Below, piece by piece: positions 18,112 to 26,757 of a stretch of DNA of 64,000 nucleotides. Position 1 is the stretch's first letter, and each line of letters begins with the position of its first letter. The stretch covers positions 14,582 to 78,581 of the forward strand of contig DF820470.1 in the NCBI GenBank assembly GCA_000739535.1. Reading direction: 5' to 3'. The notes under the pieces were generated by a model. That model searched no databases. It was given only the letters and a program-made list of their open reading frames with translations, and was not told where the DNA came from. Position numbers and translations under genes: made by a program. The stretch comes from Candidatus Vecturithrix granuli. GTDB taxonomy: Bacteria; Moduliflexota; Moduliflexia; Moduliflexales; Moduliflexaceae.

Positions 18112-18766
18112 ACTGAAATTAGAACTCTGCTCGCCAACGCTGGTTGGATCAGGCGAAGGCTTTGGCGCATTAATTGACACCGATGTGGTGTTCGATGACG
18201 TGGGAATTCCATATATCCCGGCGAAAAGGATCAAAGGGTGTTTGCGAGATGCTGCTCTGGACGCCCAAGACATGTTGGAGCTGACAAAGACAATGGTTTG
18301 CCTTGAAATTGATAGAACTTTTGGCATTCCAGGCGATATGACTGCGGCTCCGGTGTACTTTTCAAACCTGACTATTCCGGAATATTGCCCTACCTATGAA
18401 TGGTTGAAATACCTCTTGAAATCCAAAAAGTATCCAACAATTCTTTCACCATCCCAGATTGTCAAAACCTTTACCGAACTCCGCCAGCAAACGAAGATTA
18501 ACGAGGATGGCACTGCGGAAGACGGGTCGCTGCGGACAAGTCGAATCATCAAAACAGGTTACTGTTTTTATGGAGAGATTGCCGTAAATCATGAAGACGC
18601 GGATCAGCGAATTCGACAGACCTTATTGTTGGCTTGTTTGAATTTCCGAGCATTTGGCACGAAACGAACTCGCGGATTTGGCGAAGTGCGTTGTCTTTTG
18701 CTGGATGATCAAGGCAATGACATCGTATTTCCTCAGACATTGGAGGCTCTTTTATGCACGCCATAA
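18098..18766 (+). CDS. cas7: Cas7-like RAMP backbone subunit (Csm3-type)
   Basis: This 222-aa RAMP protein has the N-terminal strand LKLELCSPTLVGSGEGFGA, the conserved PYIPAKRIKGCLRDAA and a C-terminal glycine-rich loop GTKRTRGFGEVRC. It would coat crRNA and may cut target RNA. Start: tandem ATGs at 18095 and 18098 follow CCGGAGG; 18098 has better spacing. It overlaps cas10 by 14 bp and csx10 by 13 bp. In the III-Dv system of Synechocystis the equivalent Cas7 is fused to Cas5-Cas11; here it is a separate gene. Confidence 0.9.
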   Translation: MTNYKLKLELCSPTLVGSGEGFGALIDTDVVFDDVGIPYIPAKRIKGCLRDAALDAQDMLELTKTMVCLEIDRTFGIPGDMTAAPVYFSNLTIPEYCPTYEWLKYLLKSKKYPTILSPSQIVKTFTELRQQTKINEDGTAEDGSLRTSRIIKTGYCFYGEIAVNHEDADQRIRQTLLLACLNFRAFGTKRTRGFGEVRCLLLDDQGNDIVFPQTLEALLCTP

Positions 18767-20310
18767 CCTATACAATCACAACGCTTGCGCCAGTTGTTAT
18801 TGCCGCGCGATACGGCGACATGAACCTTATCAATACCGAACAGTATCTTCCCGGAACTTCAGTTCTTGGCCTGCTCGCTCATCGCGTACTCACCTGTAAA
18901 CGCCTTTCCTCTGCCCAGGCCCTGACCGATGAACACTTTTATCGCTGGTTCCTGCGCGGCGATTTGAAAATCGAGAATGCGTATATCGTTTCTTCTGAGG
19001 AACATGAAAATAGGCGCATTCATTTTCCCACGCCGATTTCAATTCACCACGAAAAACATTATGACAAGAGAATTCATGATCTGCTCTATGTAGATGATGA
19101 CTTTCGGGAACAAACTAAACATCTTGGTAAATTTTGCAGCATCGAACGCTCTGAGATTTATACAAAACAGGTGGAAACCGAATTGAATTTTCATCACGCC
19201 AGAGACCGCGAAAAAGGCAGACCCCGGGAAGGCATGATTTTTACTTACGAAGCGATTGCGAAAGATCAGACATTCCAGGGTGAAATTAGAGGTAAGTTTG
19301 AGGATTTGAACGCATTTATTGAAGTATGTAAATCCGATAAATTCGAATGGATCGCCTATATCGGCAGATCGAAAAATGCTCAATATGGACAGGTCAAAAT
19401 TGAACTTTCAGAGCAAGTCATAAAGCCTGAAGTAACAATTCAGATTCAGCCACAAATTTCGCTGACCTTGCTCTCTGATGCGATAGTGTATAATGATTGG
19501 GGTTTTCCAACCACAGATCCCGATCTATTACTGCAACAATATCTCCCCGGAGCCAAAACAATCAAAGCGGTGATTAAAATCAACTCCGTCGAAAATTTCA
19601 TCAGTGTGTGGCGGCTGAAAAAGCCTTCGGAAACTTGCTTTGCTGCCGGATCAACTTTTCTGCTCGACATTAACGCCTGTGATGTCGAACAACTATCGGA
19701 GTTGGAACAGACTGGAATCGGCGAACGCACCCATGAAGGCTTTGGGCAATGCAAGTTTGGCTGGCAGGTTGAAGAAAATCCGGTAGTTTATTCATGCGAT
19801 GAATCAACCGAAAATGAAGAGAGCAGCTGTAATTTGCCTGAGCCACAATTCCCCATGCCCCCAAAAGTTATAGAGATATTAAAAATGGTTGCGCAAGACA
19901 CGTTCAAAAAACAAGCAGAATGGATGGCGTTACGGGAATTAGACGGGTTTAAGAGACGTTTCCCCTCGAGCGCCACATTTATCAGCAGACTTCAGGCGAT
20001 TGCGAAAAATAGTCGTTCTCAGACAGAGTTGGCAAAGACCCTCTCTGAATTGGTAAAAAGAAAACCGGCGCGTGATAAACTGGAAGCCTGTCATAACGGT
20101 GAAAAGACCTTATTTGAATTCCTGAGCGAACACCCCAATCAGATTAAAACAATCCTCCGGCAGTCAGATAACCACAAACTCAGAATGCTGTGTCATGATA
20201 TAGGATACGATGCCGAAGCTGACCAGGCTCTTGAAACCACGCTTTTTCACCTCTATTTTGACACATTCTTTGCAATGATGCGAAAACAGGTGGCGAAAGG
20301 AGGGAAGTAA
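18754..20310 (+). CDS. csx10: Csx10 (Cas5-like) with Cas11-like helical C-terminus
   Basis: This 518-aa protein has a first RAMP-like fold (ITYTITTLAPVVIAARYGD; LPGTSVLGLLAHRVL; first glycine loop GRSKNAQYGQV near residue 203), a second RAMP-like part ending in GERTHEGFGQCKFGW near 322, then an acidic linker. From ~365 to the end it is alpha-helical, with no RAMP motif (KVIEILKMVAQDTFKKQ ... FHLYFDTFFAMMRKQVAKGG). Csx10 is the III-D Cas5-type subunit that caps the crRNA 5' tag. The helical tail is a good candidate for a fused Cas11 small subunit, because no separate cas11 gene is present. The start has GGAGG 9 nt upstream. Confidence 0.87.
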   Translation: MHAITYTITTLAPVVIAARYGDMNLINTEQYLPGTSVLGLLAHRVLTCKRLSSAQALTDEHFYRWFLRGDLKIENAYIVSSEEHENRRIHFPTPISIHHEKHYDKRIHDLLYVDDDFREQTKHLGKFCSIERSEIYTKQVETELNFHHARDREKGRPREGMIFTYEAIAKDQTFQGEIRGKFEDLNAFIEVCKSDKFEWIAYIGRSKNAQYGQVKIELSEQVIKPEVTIQIQPQISLTLLSDAIVYNDWGFPTTDPDLLLQQYLPGAKTIKAVIKINSVENFISVWRLKKPSETCFAAGSTFLLDINACDVEQLSELEQTGIGERTHEGFGQCKFGWQVEENPVVYSCDESTENEESSCNLPEPQFPMPPKVIEILKMVAQDTFKKQAEWMALRELDGFKRRFPSSATFISRLQAIAKNSRSQTELAKTLSELVKRKPARDKLEACHNGEKTLFEFLSEHPNQIKTILRQSDNHKLRMLCHDIGYDAEADQALETTLFHLYFDTFFAMMRKQVAKGGK

Positions 20311-20312
20311 CC

Positions 20313-21716
20313 ATGCAAAATAAACCGATAATCGGCAAAATCATTGTACAGGGCGAAGTTGAATGTCTTTCACCGTTACACATCGGCAACGGCAAAGATG
20401 AGCGCAGCGATCTGGATGTATTGCTTGATGCTCAAGGAAATCTCTTTATTCCGGCGACCTCCCTGGTTGGCGTACTGCGTCATGCGACGAAAAATATCGC
20501 GCCTCAAGAGGACTGGAAAACGTTCTGGGGATATACGTCTGAAAAACAGGATGAACAAGAACCTGGGCAGCAAAGTTCGATGCGCTGTTCTGACTTGATC
20601 TGCCAATCGCAAACGCTAAAACCCGTTATTCGGGACGGCATCGAAATTGACAATATTACAGGCATTGTCAAAAAACAGCGTAAATATGATTATGAACTGG
20701 TCGAACGCGGTACGCGCTTTAAGCTGAACATGGAATTCAGTTACAAAGAGGCAGATAAGGAATTTGTCAGGAGAATGGCTGCGACTATCTATACCCTGCT
20801 GAACGATAAACAGATCAGACTCGGAGCCAAAACCAACAGCGGATTTGGGGAAGTCTTCTTGCTTGAAAATACGGCGAAAATTTATGAATTTGAATTTTCA
20901 CCAGCCACAAAAAATGATGTGCTGTATTGGTTGACTCGCAATTTTTCTGCCAAGCAGCCGATTGCAGTTGATACGCTGGGAACGCCGTTTAAAATCAATA
21001 CCAATCTTTTCAGCATTAACGCCTCGTTTTGGCTCAAAAACTCGTTGATCGTGCGCTCCTATTCCGCGGATCCCGACGCCCCGGACGCCACACACATCAT
21101 GTCAGGCAAAAATTGGATACTGCCGGGCACCTCGCTGAAAGGCGCGATTCGCGCCAGGGCGGAACGCATTGCCAATACGATTTTTGACGTCTCAAAAACA
21201 GAAAGTAAGGCAAAGGCCGATGGGATTATGAGGGAACTTTTCGGTTACGTGGAGGAGGATCAAAACAAAGATAATAAGAAAAAGGCCAGAATCCGAGTCA
21301 AGGAAGCCGTTTTACCCCAATTCGTCTCTGAAATGCAGACCCGCATCAAAGTTGACCGTTTTACCGGCGGAACAATCGAATCGGCGTTATTCGAGACCAT
21401 GCCCCTGTTCGGAGGAAAACTGGACAAAATTATCAACCTGCAAATCCAGGTGCGCGACTGTCAAGAGCACGAAGCCGGTTTGCTGCTGCTCGTGTTAAAA
21501 GACTTGTGGACCGGCGACCTTGCCGTCGGCGGCGAAAAGAATGTCGGGCGCGGCGTGTTTCAAGGGATTCAGGCGATTATCGAATGGAATGGCAAAAAAA
21601 TTTGCCTTGAAGAGGATTTTGGGAAAATGACGACCCAACAAAAAGAAACCTTACAAGGATATGTCAATGCCTTGAATTCATATCTCCAGCCACCACAGGA
21701 GGAAGCTCATGCGTGA
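20313..21716 (+). CDS. Double Cas7 RAMP protein (Cas7-2x)
   Basis: This 467-aa protein contains two complete Cas7/Csm3-like units. Unit 1 (~1-190) has VECLSPLHIGNGKDERSDLD, FIPATSLVGVLRHAT and the glycine loop LGAKTNSGFGEVF near 170. Unit 2 (~225-467) has ILPGTSLKGAIRARAERIAN, KVDRFTGGTIESALFE and the loop VGGEKNVGRGVFQG near 406. Each unit would cover six crRNA nucleotides and may carry one target-RNA cleavage site. Fused Cas7-2x is characteristic of the III-D2/III-Dv group. It starts 2 bp after csx10 with AGGAGGG before the ATG, and overlaps csx19 by 8 bp. Confidence 0.9.
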   Translation: MQNKPIIGKIIVQGEVECLSPLHIGNGKDERSDLDVLLDAQGNLFIPATSLVGVLRHATKNIAPQEDWKTFWGYTSEKQDEQEPGQQSSMRCSDLICQSQTLKPVIRDGIEIDNITGIVKKQRKYDYELVERGTRFKLNMEFSYKEADKEFVRRMAATIYTLLNDKQIRLGAKTNSGFGEVFLLENTAKIYEFEFSPATKNDVLYWLTRNFSAKQPIAVDTLGTPFKINTNLFSINASFWLKNSLIVRSYSADPDAPDATHIMSGKNWILPGTSLKGAIRARAERIANTIFDVSKTESKAKADGIMRELFGYVEEDQNKDNKKKARIRVKEAVLPQFVSEMQTRIKVDRFTGGTIESALFETMPLFGGKLDKIINLQIQVRDCQEHEAGLLLLVLKDLWTGDLAVGGEKNVGRGVFQGIQAIIEWNGKKICLEEDFGKMTTQQKETLQGYVNALNSYLQPPQEEAHA

Positions 21717-22326
21717 AAAGATCTCAGCCAACGGATTAACATTATACTGTTTACTATCGCAGGCAAAATCGCTCAACGAAAGAAACCTTGCGGATTTGCC
21801 CTCCGCCGATGCGCTAATTACTGTGATTGATGAACACCTTAAAAAAGATGCATTCTTCGTGGCTTACATGGATTATCGCGTCATCATCGGCAGATATACC
21901 AACAAGATGTTTGAGTTTTATCCGCTCACAAACGGAGAACAGATTACGCCGAAATACCTGCAAAAGCTGCGTATCTTCAACCAGAATGAAGAACTCCTAT
22001 TCTGGCGTTCCGGGCAAATGCTCAAAGGCCGGCATCGCAAAGACGGCGAAGGAGAAGAAATGCAGGTGATCGAAGCGCATCAGGTGCTCTTTGGCACGAA
22101 AAAAGGCAAACACAGCAACGAAACGTTTACCGAAATAACAGAAGATCGGGGTACATCGCTGATTTTACCGTTTACAGGTTTTGCACTGAATGACGCAACC
22201 CAACGGATTTTTCTCAAGACGCACAATTACATTGGCTACAATGCCGTTCATCAAGCGACGTATGTGGATTGCCGGTTTGTCGGATTTGCTGAGAAACAGG
22301 GAGATCATCACCAGAATTTGCTGTAA
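21709..22326 (+). CDS. csx19: CRISPR-associated protein Csx19
   Basis: This 205-aa protein matches Csx19 (type III-D signature): FFVAYMDYRVIIGRYTNK, LQKLRIFNQNEELLFWRSG, HQVLFGTKK, EDRGTSLILPF and near the end YVDCRFVGF. In III-Dv complexes Csx19 is a structural subunit sitting near Cas10 and the crRNA tag. An AGGAGG precedes the start. It ends 230 bp before the last cas7 gene, the gap being filled with a repeat block that interrupts what would otherwise be a continuous run of overlapping genes. Confidence 0.85.
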   Translation: MREKISANGLTLYCLLSQAKSLNERNLADLPSADALITVIDEHLKKDAFFVAYMDYRVIIGRYTNKMFEFYPLTNGEQITPKYLQKLRIFNQNEELLFWRSGQMLKGRHRKDGEGEEMQVIEAHQVLFGTKKGKHSNETFTEITEDRGTSLILPFTGFALNDATQRIFLKTHNYIGYNAVHQATYVDCRFVGFAEKQGDHHQNLL

Positions 22327-22332
22327 AGGAGA

Positions 22333-22553
22333 CAACAACGGATGACAACAGCGGATGGAAGGAATCAACGGATGAAGACAGACAACAGCGGATGGAAGGA
22401 ATCAACGGATTGGGACAGCAGATGACAACAGCGGATGGAAGGAATCAACGGATTGGGACAGCAGATGACAACAACGGATTTAAGGAAGCAACGGATCAAA
22501 AATCCGAAGATTCCTTAAATCCGTTGTTGTCATCTGCTGTTGTCATCCCCAAA
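22333..22553. repeat. ACAACAGCGGAT-type repeat block with 28-bp perfect hairpin
   Basis: Several copies of ACAACAGCGGATGGAAGGAA and TCAACGGATTGGGACAGCAG occur in tandem. They are followed by a perfect inverted repeat whose 28-nt arms lie at 22460-22487 and 22511-22538 (AGCAGATGACAACAACGGAT... against its complement) with a 23-nt loop. The same family flanks the GxxExxY gene (24,597-24,776; 25,588-25,860; 26,636-26,697). It ends a few bases before the next cas7 start, so that gene has no clear ribosome-binding site. Confidence 0.9.
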
Positions 22554-22555
22554 AT

Positions 22556-24595
22556 ATGGAAAAAGCTAAACTCATCATCAAAACAACTAAAAAAGGGAAA
22601 CATATCGCGGAACTGCTCTTTCTCGATACCAATAAAACCATGCCGTTTCCGCAATTTACCCCGCAAAATGCTTCTATGAACGGACAGGAAGTTGAGGTTC
22701 AACGGGAACAGGGGAAGATTTCAAAGGTTCAAACTGAAGGGAAGGTGATTTATGCAATGACAGTTTCGCCTCCGTCTCCATCTCGCAGGCCTCCCAGCGA
22801 TGACCGCCGACCTTCCTTTTCGGCTCCGCGCCGGACAGATGCACCGCGAACATCACGCTATCAGACTGCCAGGCCGGGCCAGCAGATCAGCAACGTCCGT
22901 TCTCCTGCCCACGCGCCCTATAATTTCATTCCGCTCAATGAAAAAATCATTGCAGCCGAAAAAATTCCAGGACAGGATTTTCCTTTGAATGTGTATCATC
23001 AAACCCGGCATACGGGATGGATTGACCTTGAGATTGAGACTCAAACCCCATTGTATATCCGCGACGCCTTAACGATGGAAGAGAGCAATTCCGACAGGGT
23101 GAATCCCGATTTCTTTTCGCCTAACGGTCAGCCGCAAATTCCAGGCAGTTCGCTGCGCGGCATGGTTCGCATGCTGGTAGAAATCGTCAGTTTCGGCAAA
23201 TTCGGCGCAGCGGATCGAGAGAAACGCTTCTATTTCCGAGGATTGGCAGATAAGAGCAATCTGCGCCAGGACTATCAGGAACGCATGAGTTCTTTCGACC
23301 GCAAAAGCCGCCGGGCCATTTACAAAATGTCCGCCGGAGTCCTTCGCAAAAAGGGACGATTTGATTATGAAATCGTACCGTCAGAGAAATTCTGGCAAAT
23401 CGCCAAGCCAAAAGCGCAAGGCATTGTCAAACAACTCAAGGATCAACGCTACGGAGAATTTAAGTTCTATGAAACCGGCGAGGGCTATTTAGTGGTCTCA
23501 GGCAACATGCAAAACAAGAAAAAAGACTGGATGATTGCGTTCCCATCGTCTGGCGCCAAAGCGTTTCCGATCCACGAAGATGATATAAAAGACTACAAAG
23601 ATGACGCCACGCGCGCGGATACGGTTCCGAATCTGGTCGAACTTGCCAATCGGAAACAATACAGCAAAGGCGTGCCCTGCTTTTACGTCAAATGGCAGGA
23701 TCGTTTCGGCCGCTCGCGCGTATCCTTCGGCCATACGGCCATGTTCCGTTTAGCGTATGAGAGAACGGTTGGCGAGCATCTTCCGGATGCGCATAACGAT
23801 GATGCCGCAATAGATATTGCCGAAGCGATATTCGGCAATGAGAAGACCTTTGCCGGACGCGTCTTCTTCGAGGACGCCAGACTGAATTTCGAGCAAACAG
23901 ACGTGCTGATGGGAGAAGCAACCCCCAAAATCCTCTCGTCTCCGAAACCCACAACGTTTCAGCACTATCTGACGCAACACCGCGATGACATCCGCCAATT
24001 GAGCCATTATAACACCAACGCCCTGATCCGAGGCAACAAACTCTACTGGCACAAATCCGGCGATAACTGGCAGGAGACTGACGAGGCCGCTATCACGCAA
24101 CACCAAACTCAATATACCAAAATTAATCCGGTCAAGCCACAGACCAAATTTACCGGACGCATCCGCTTCGAAAATCTTTCCGATGTTGAACTTGGTGCGT
24201 TGCTGTTCAGCCTCGATCTTCCGGAAGGCTGTTGTCATAAACTTGGTATGGGCAAACCGTTGGGTTTAGGCTCGGTCAAAATCATCCCTAAACTCTTTCT
24301 TTCAGATCGCAAACAGCGCTATTCCGATTTCCTGGCGGAATTCGACCTTCAGGAATCTCAACAACAGATTCCCAAATTCAAACAAAAATTCGAACTCCAC
24401 ATTTGCGAAGCGTTAAGAGAACAGAACGTTCATACCTTGTGGGATGTGAAACGGCTCAAAGAACTCAGAACCATGCTTGATTTTGAGAAAGGCGTCGAAC
24501 TTGAGAAGCAGGAGAAAATTCGATATATGCAGATCACTCCTCAAAATGAGTTCAAAGATCGTCCGGTGCTGCCGATGCCGACAATAATGGTTTAG
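22556..24595 (+). CDS. Long Cas7-like RAMP protein (Cas7 with insertion)
   Basis: This 679-aa protein has an N-terminal small beta domain (~1-70: AKLIIKTTKKGKHIAELLFL; SMNGQEVEVQREQGKISKV), a disordered Pro/Arg linker (~75-115), then a RAMP domain with GWIDLEIETQTPLYIRDALT, QIPGSSLRGMVRMLVEIVSF and a distal glycine loop LGMGKPLGLGSVKI near 562. A long insert lies between. This architecture matches the Cas7-insertion subunit of III-Dv. With csx10 and Cas7-2x it gives four Cas7 units in total. The start is uncertain because the repeat block abuts it; ATG 22556 is the first in frame. Confidence 0.86.
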   Translation: MEKAKLIIKTTKKGKHIAELLFLDTNKTMPFPQFTPQNASMNGQEVEVQREQGKISKVQTEGKVIYAMTVSPPSPSRRPPSDDRRPSFSAPRRTDAPRTSRYQTARPGQQISNVRSPAHAPYNFIPLNEKIIAAEKIPGQDFPLNVYHQTRHTGWIDLEIETQTPLYIRDALTMEESNSDRVNPDFFSPNGQPQIPGSSLRGMVRMLVEIVSFGKFGAADREKRFYFRGLADKSNLRQDYQERMSSFDRKSRRAIYKMSAGVLRKKGRFDYEIVPSEKFWQIAKPKAQGIVKQLKDQRYGEFKFYETGEGYLVVSGNMQNKKKDWMIAFPSSGAKAFPIHEDDIKDYKDDATRADTVPNLVELANRKQYSKGVPCFYVKWQDRFGRSRVSFGHTAMFRLAYERTVGEHLPDAHNDDAAIDIAEAIFGNEKTFAGRVFFEDARLNFEQTDVLMGEATPKILSSPKPTTFQHYLTQHRDDIRQLSHYNTNALIRGNKLYWHKSGDNWQETDEAAITQHQTQYTKINPVKPQTKFTGRIRFENLSDVELGALLFSLDLPEGCCHKLGMGKPLGLGSVKIIPKLFLSDRKQRYSDFLAEFDLQESQQQIPKFKQKFELHICEALREQNVHTLWDVKRLKELRTMLDFEKGVELEKQEKIRYMQITPQNEFKDRPVLPMPTIMV

Positions 24596-24596
24596 A

Positions 24597-24776
24597 GGAA
24601 GAAACGGACAACAACGGATGGGGGGAATGAACGGATGGAGAGAGACAACAGCGGATGAGAGAAATCACCGGATGGAGAGAGACAACAGCGGATTAAGGGA
24701 ATAAACTGATGAAAAAGGACGACACCGGATAAGATAATCCGCAGATTCCCAGAATCCGCTGTTGTCCTTCTTCCTA
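24597..24776. repeat. GACAACAGCGGAT hairpin repeat upstream of GxxExxY
   Basis: Repeated GACAACAGCGGAT units alternate with GGGAATGAACGGATG and AATCACCGGATG. They end in AATCCGCAGATTCCCAGAAT and CCGCTGTTGTC, which pair back on the GACAACAGCGGATTAAGGGAA part. This is the upstream flank of the GxxExxY gene and belongs to the same family as 22,333-22,553. Confidence 0.88.
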
Positions 24777-25579
24777 TGCTTATGACGCAACTGCTTCACG
24801 CTGATCTGACATACCGGATACGTGGGCTGTTATTCAAGGTACATAACGAGTTAGGTCCGTTATTGCAAGAAAGGCTTTATCGTGACGCAATCGGAATCGG
24901 ATTAAAGCAAGCTGGATTGTCGTATGAACTGGAAAAAGGATTTGAAGTCTTGTACGAAGGCGCACGCGTCGGATTGTATTATATTGATGTGTGGATAGAA
25001 CACGGGAAAGTGTTGCTGGAACTGAAAGTGGCTCAGGCCATAGATGACATCCATAAAGCCCAGGCGATTTCATACTTGAAAGTCACTGATGCGGATATGG
25101 CGATGGTCGCCAATTTCGGTGCAGCATCGTTGGCCGTCGAACGACTGCCGAACTTTCTGAGAAAGCGGCAGCCGGCTGAATTTCAGTGGCAGCCCCAAAA
25201 AGAGCGAACAGAATTGATCTATCCGGAATTAACCGATACAATCCAACGGGCGTGTTATCGCGTGCATTTTGTCCTGGGGCCGGGTTTTCTGCACCAAATA
25301 TACCGCCGGGCGATGATGATTGAATTGGAGCGCAGTCGCGTGAGTTTTGAATATCTCAAACAACTGCCGATAGCCTATCAGGGAAATTTGCTTGGCTATC
25401 AGGAGGTTCGTCTGATTTTCATTGAGGGCAAAATTCTCCTGGCCACGTTCGCGTATCAAGATATTTCAGAAGCGATGCTCAAGCAATTCAAAGGTTATTT
25501 GCGTCAAATGCAGGTACAACTCGGTTTTATGGCAAATTTTCACGGCAAGCAACTTACGATGACGGCTGTTCGAGCATAG
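24776..25579 (+). CDS. GxxExxY protein, tandem double-domain form
   Basis: This 267-aa protein carries two GxxExxY domains. The first has VHNELGPLLQERLYRDAIGI and a well-kept nuclease-like core (YYIDVWIEHGKVLLELKVAQ). The second, from ~residue 140, has VLGPGFLHQIYRRAMMIELE, but its core is degenerate (QEVRLIFIEGKILLATFAYQ, lacking D and E-x-K). Glu in the signature is replaced by Gln in the first copy (LLQERLY) and His in the second (GFLHQIY). The family has a PD-(D/E)xK fold and unknown function, often embedded in repeat clusters, as here. It is not a known cas gene and probably entered with its repeats. Confidence 0.85.
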   Translation: MLMTQLLHADLTYRIRGLLFKVHNELGPLLQERLYRDAIGIGLKQAGLSYELEKGFEVLYEGARVGLYYIDVWIEHGKVLLELKVAQAIDDIHKAQAISYLKVTDADMAMVANFGAASLAVERLPNFLRKRQPAEFQWQPQKERTELIYPELTDTIQRACYRVHFVLGPGFLHQIYRRAMMIELERSRVSFEYLKQLPIAYQGNLLGYQEVRLIFIEGKILLATFAYQDISEAMLKQFKGYLRQMQVQLGFMANFHGKQLTMTAVRA

Positions 25580-25587
25580 AGAGCATA

Positions 25588-25860
25588 CAAAGAGACAACA
25601 GCGGATGAGAGGAATGAACGGATGAAGAAAGGCAACAACGGATTACGGGAATAAACTGAGGAAGACGGACACACCAGATAAAATCATCCGAGGATTCCCA
25701 AAATCCGCTGTTGTCTCCTGGAATGAGCAACAACAGCGGATAAGAGGAATGAACGGATGAAGAAAGACAACAGCGGATTACGGGAATAAACTGAGGAAGA
25801 CGGACACACCGGATGAAATCATCCGAGGATTCATAGAATCCGCTGTTGTCTCCTGAACGG
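25588..25860. repeat. Two tandem GACAACAGCGGAT hairpin repeats downstream of GxxExxY
   Basis: Two copies, about 145 bp each, run from GACAACAGCGGATGAGAGGA through GGAATAAACTGAGGAAGACG and CACCGGATGAAATCATCCGA to AATCCGCTGTTGTCTCCTG. Each folds on itself because ends are complementary. The copies differ at few positions. Confidence 0.9.
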
Positions 25861-25869
25861 AGCAAGGCA

Positions 25870-26004
25870 ATGTTCGATAAACAACTGTTCGAAGAATTAT
25901 CGAAAAAATCTGAAAGTAAAACCCTTGATTTTAAAGCAATACAATATGATTTCTCTAATAAGACTGCCGATTTTATTAAGGACGCAGAAAAAACCTGCGT
26001 ATAA
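25870..26004 (+). pseudogene. N-terminal fragment resembling an AlbA_2/Schlafen-type protein
   Basis: A 44-codon frame reads MFDKQLFEELSKKSESKTLD then FKAIQYDFSNKTADFIKDAE. Such openings (ES-KTLDFK) are typical of AlbA_2 ATP-binding proteins that are usually over 300 aa. The frame stops at TAA 26002-26004 and is followed by unrelated sequence in another frame. I read it as a remnant; a real micro-protein cannot be excluded. Confidence 0.45.
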
Positions 26005-26018
26005 AAAGGAACAAATCA

Positions 26019-26609
26019 AATGGGTCTGGCTTTAGTCAGGAAGAGATCGACACGATTCTGAAATATGCAGAAACCATAACGAATCTTCAGATTTCCTTTG
26101 TGTGTTATAGCCCGGATGAGCAGCGAATCCTTTTTATTAGACAGGAAACAGGCGCGGAAGAGAGCGAGAGAGGGGGGACGAATATCATTGAAGAATGGCA
26201 GCGAGACCCCTGGACCTATCTGCGCGAGTACAAAAGTACGTATCCCCAAATTTCCTCTGTGCGCTATAGTTCGGACGGCGCAAAGATTCTGGCGGCCAGC
26301 CAAAATCACATCCTGGAATGGAATACCGCAGCGCATGATGCGCCTCCCAGAGTATACCAAGGTTTTCCGCCATTTGCTCAGGTTACATCCATAGATTACA
26401 GCGCAGATGGCACACGCATTCTTGCCGGGGGCACAGATAACACGATGCGTGAGTGGGATGCAAACATTGAGGAATATCAAAACACCATCGAAGACATCTT
26501 TGGTCTTTTTATTCAAGGCGTGAATTTTTCCAATATTCAATTTGACCCGGAAATCAGTGATGAGGAGAAAAAGCTATTGAGACGATTTGGGGTACGAAAT
26601 CTAAAATAA
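26019..26609 (+). pseudogene. WD40-repeat protein fragment
   Basis: An open frame encodes FSQEEIDTILKYAETITNLQ, then WD40-like blades: ISFVCYSPDEQRILFI, ISSVRYSSDGAKILAA with HILEWNTAA, and VTSIDYSADGTRILAGGTDN with TMREWDA. Only about three blades remain and there is no good ATG at the front (GTG 26100 is the first clear start candidate). The C-terminus (EEKKLLRRFGVRNLK) looks natural. It is likely the 3' end of a larger WD40 gene. Confidence 0.6.
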
Positions 26610-26635
26610 TGGGAAAAAACAATGCAAACACAACA

Positions 26636-26697
26636 CCGGATTGGAAGAAACGCAGGCTGAAATTATCCGAGGATTCCCAGAATCCGCTGTTGTCCCT
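26636..26697. repeat. Partial GGAT...ATCCGCTGTTGTC repeat
   Basis: This is a lone, shortened member of the GxxExxY-associated family: CACCGGATTGG, then TTATCCGAGGATTCCCAGAA and TCCGCTGTTGTCCC. The 5' half is missing. Confidence 0.8.
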
Positions 26698-26757
26698 CTT
26701 TCTCCGAAGATCGCGGGACTCCACGGTGGTCATCTCAAAAGGGGTGTGCCCTGCCTC

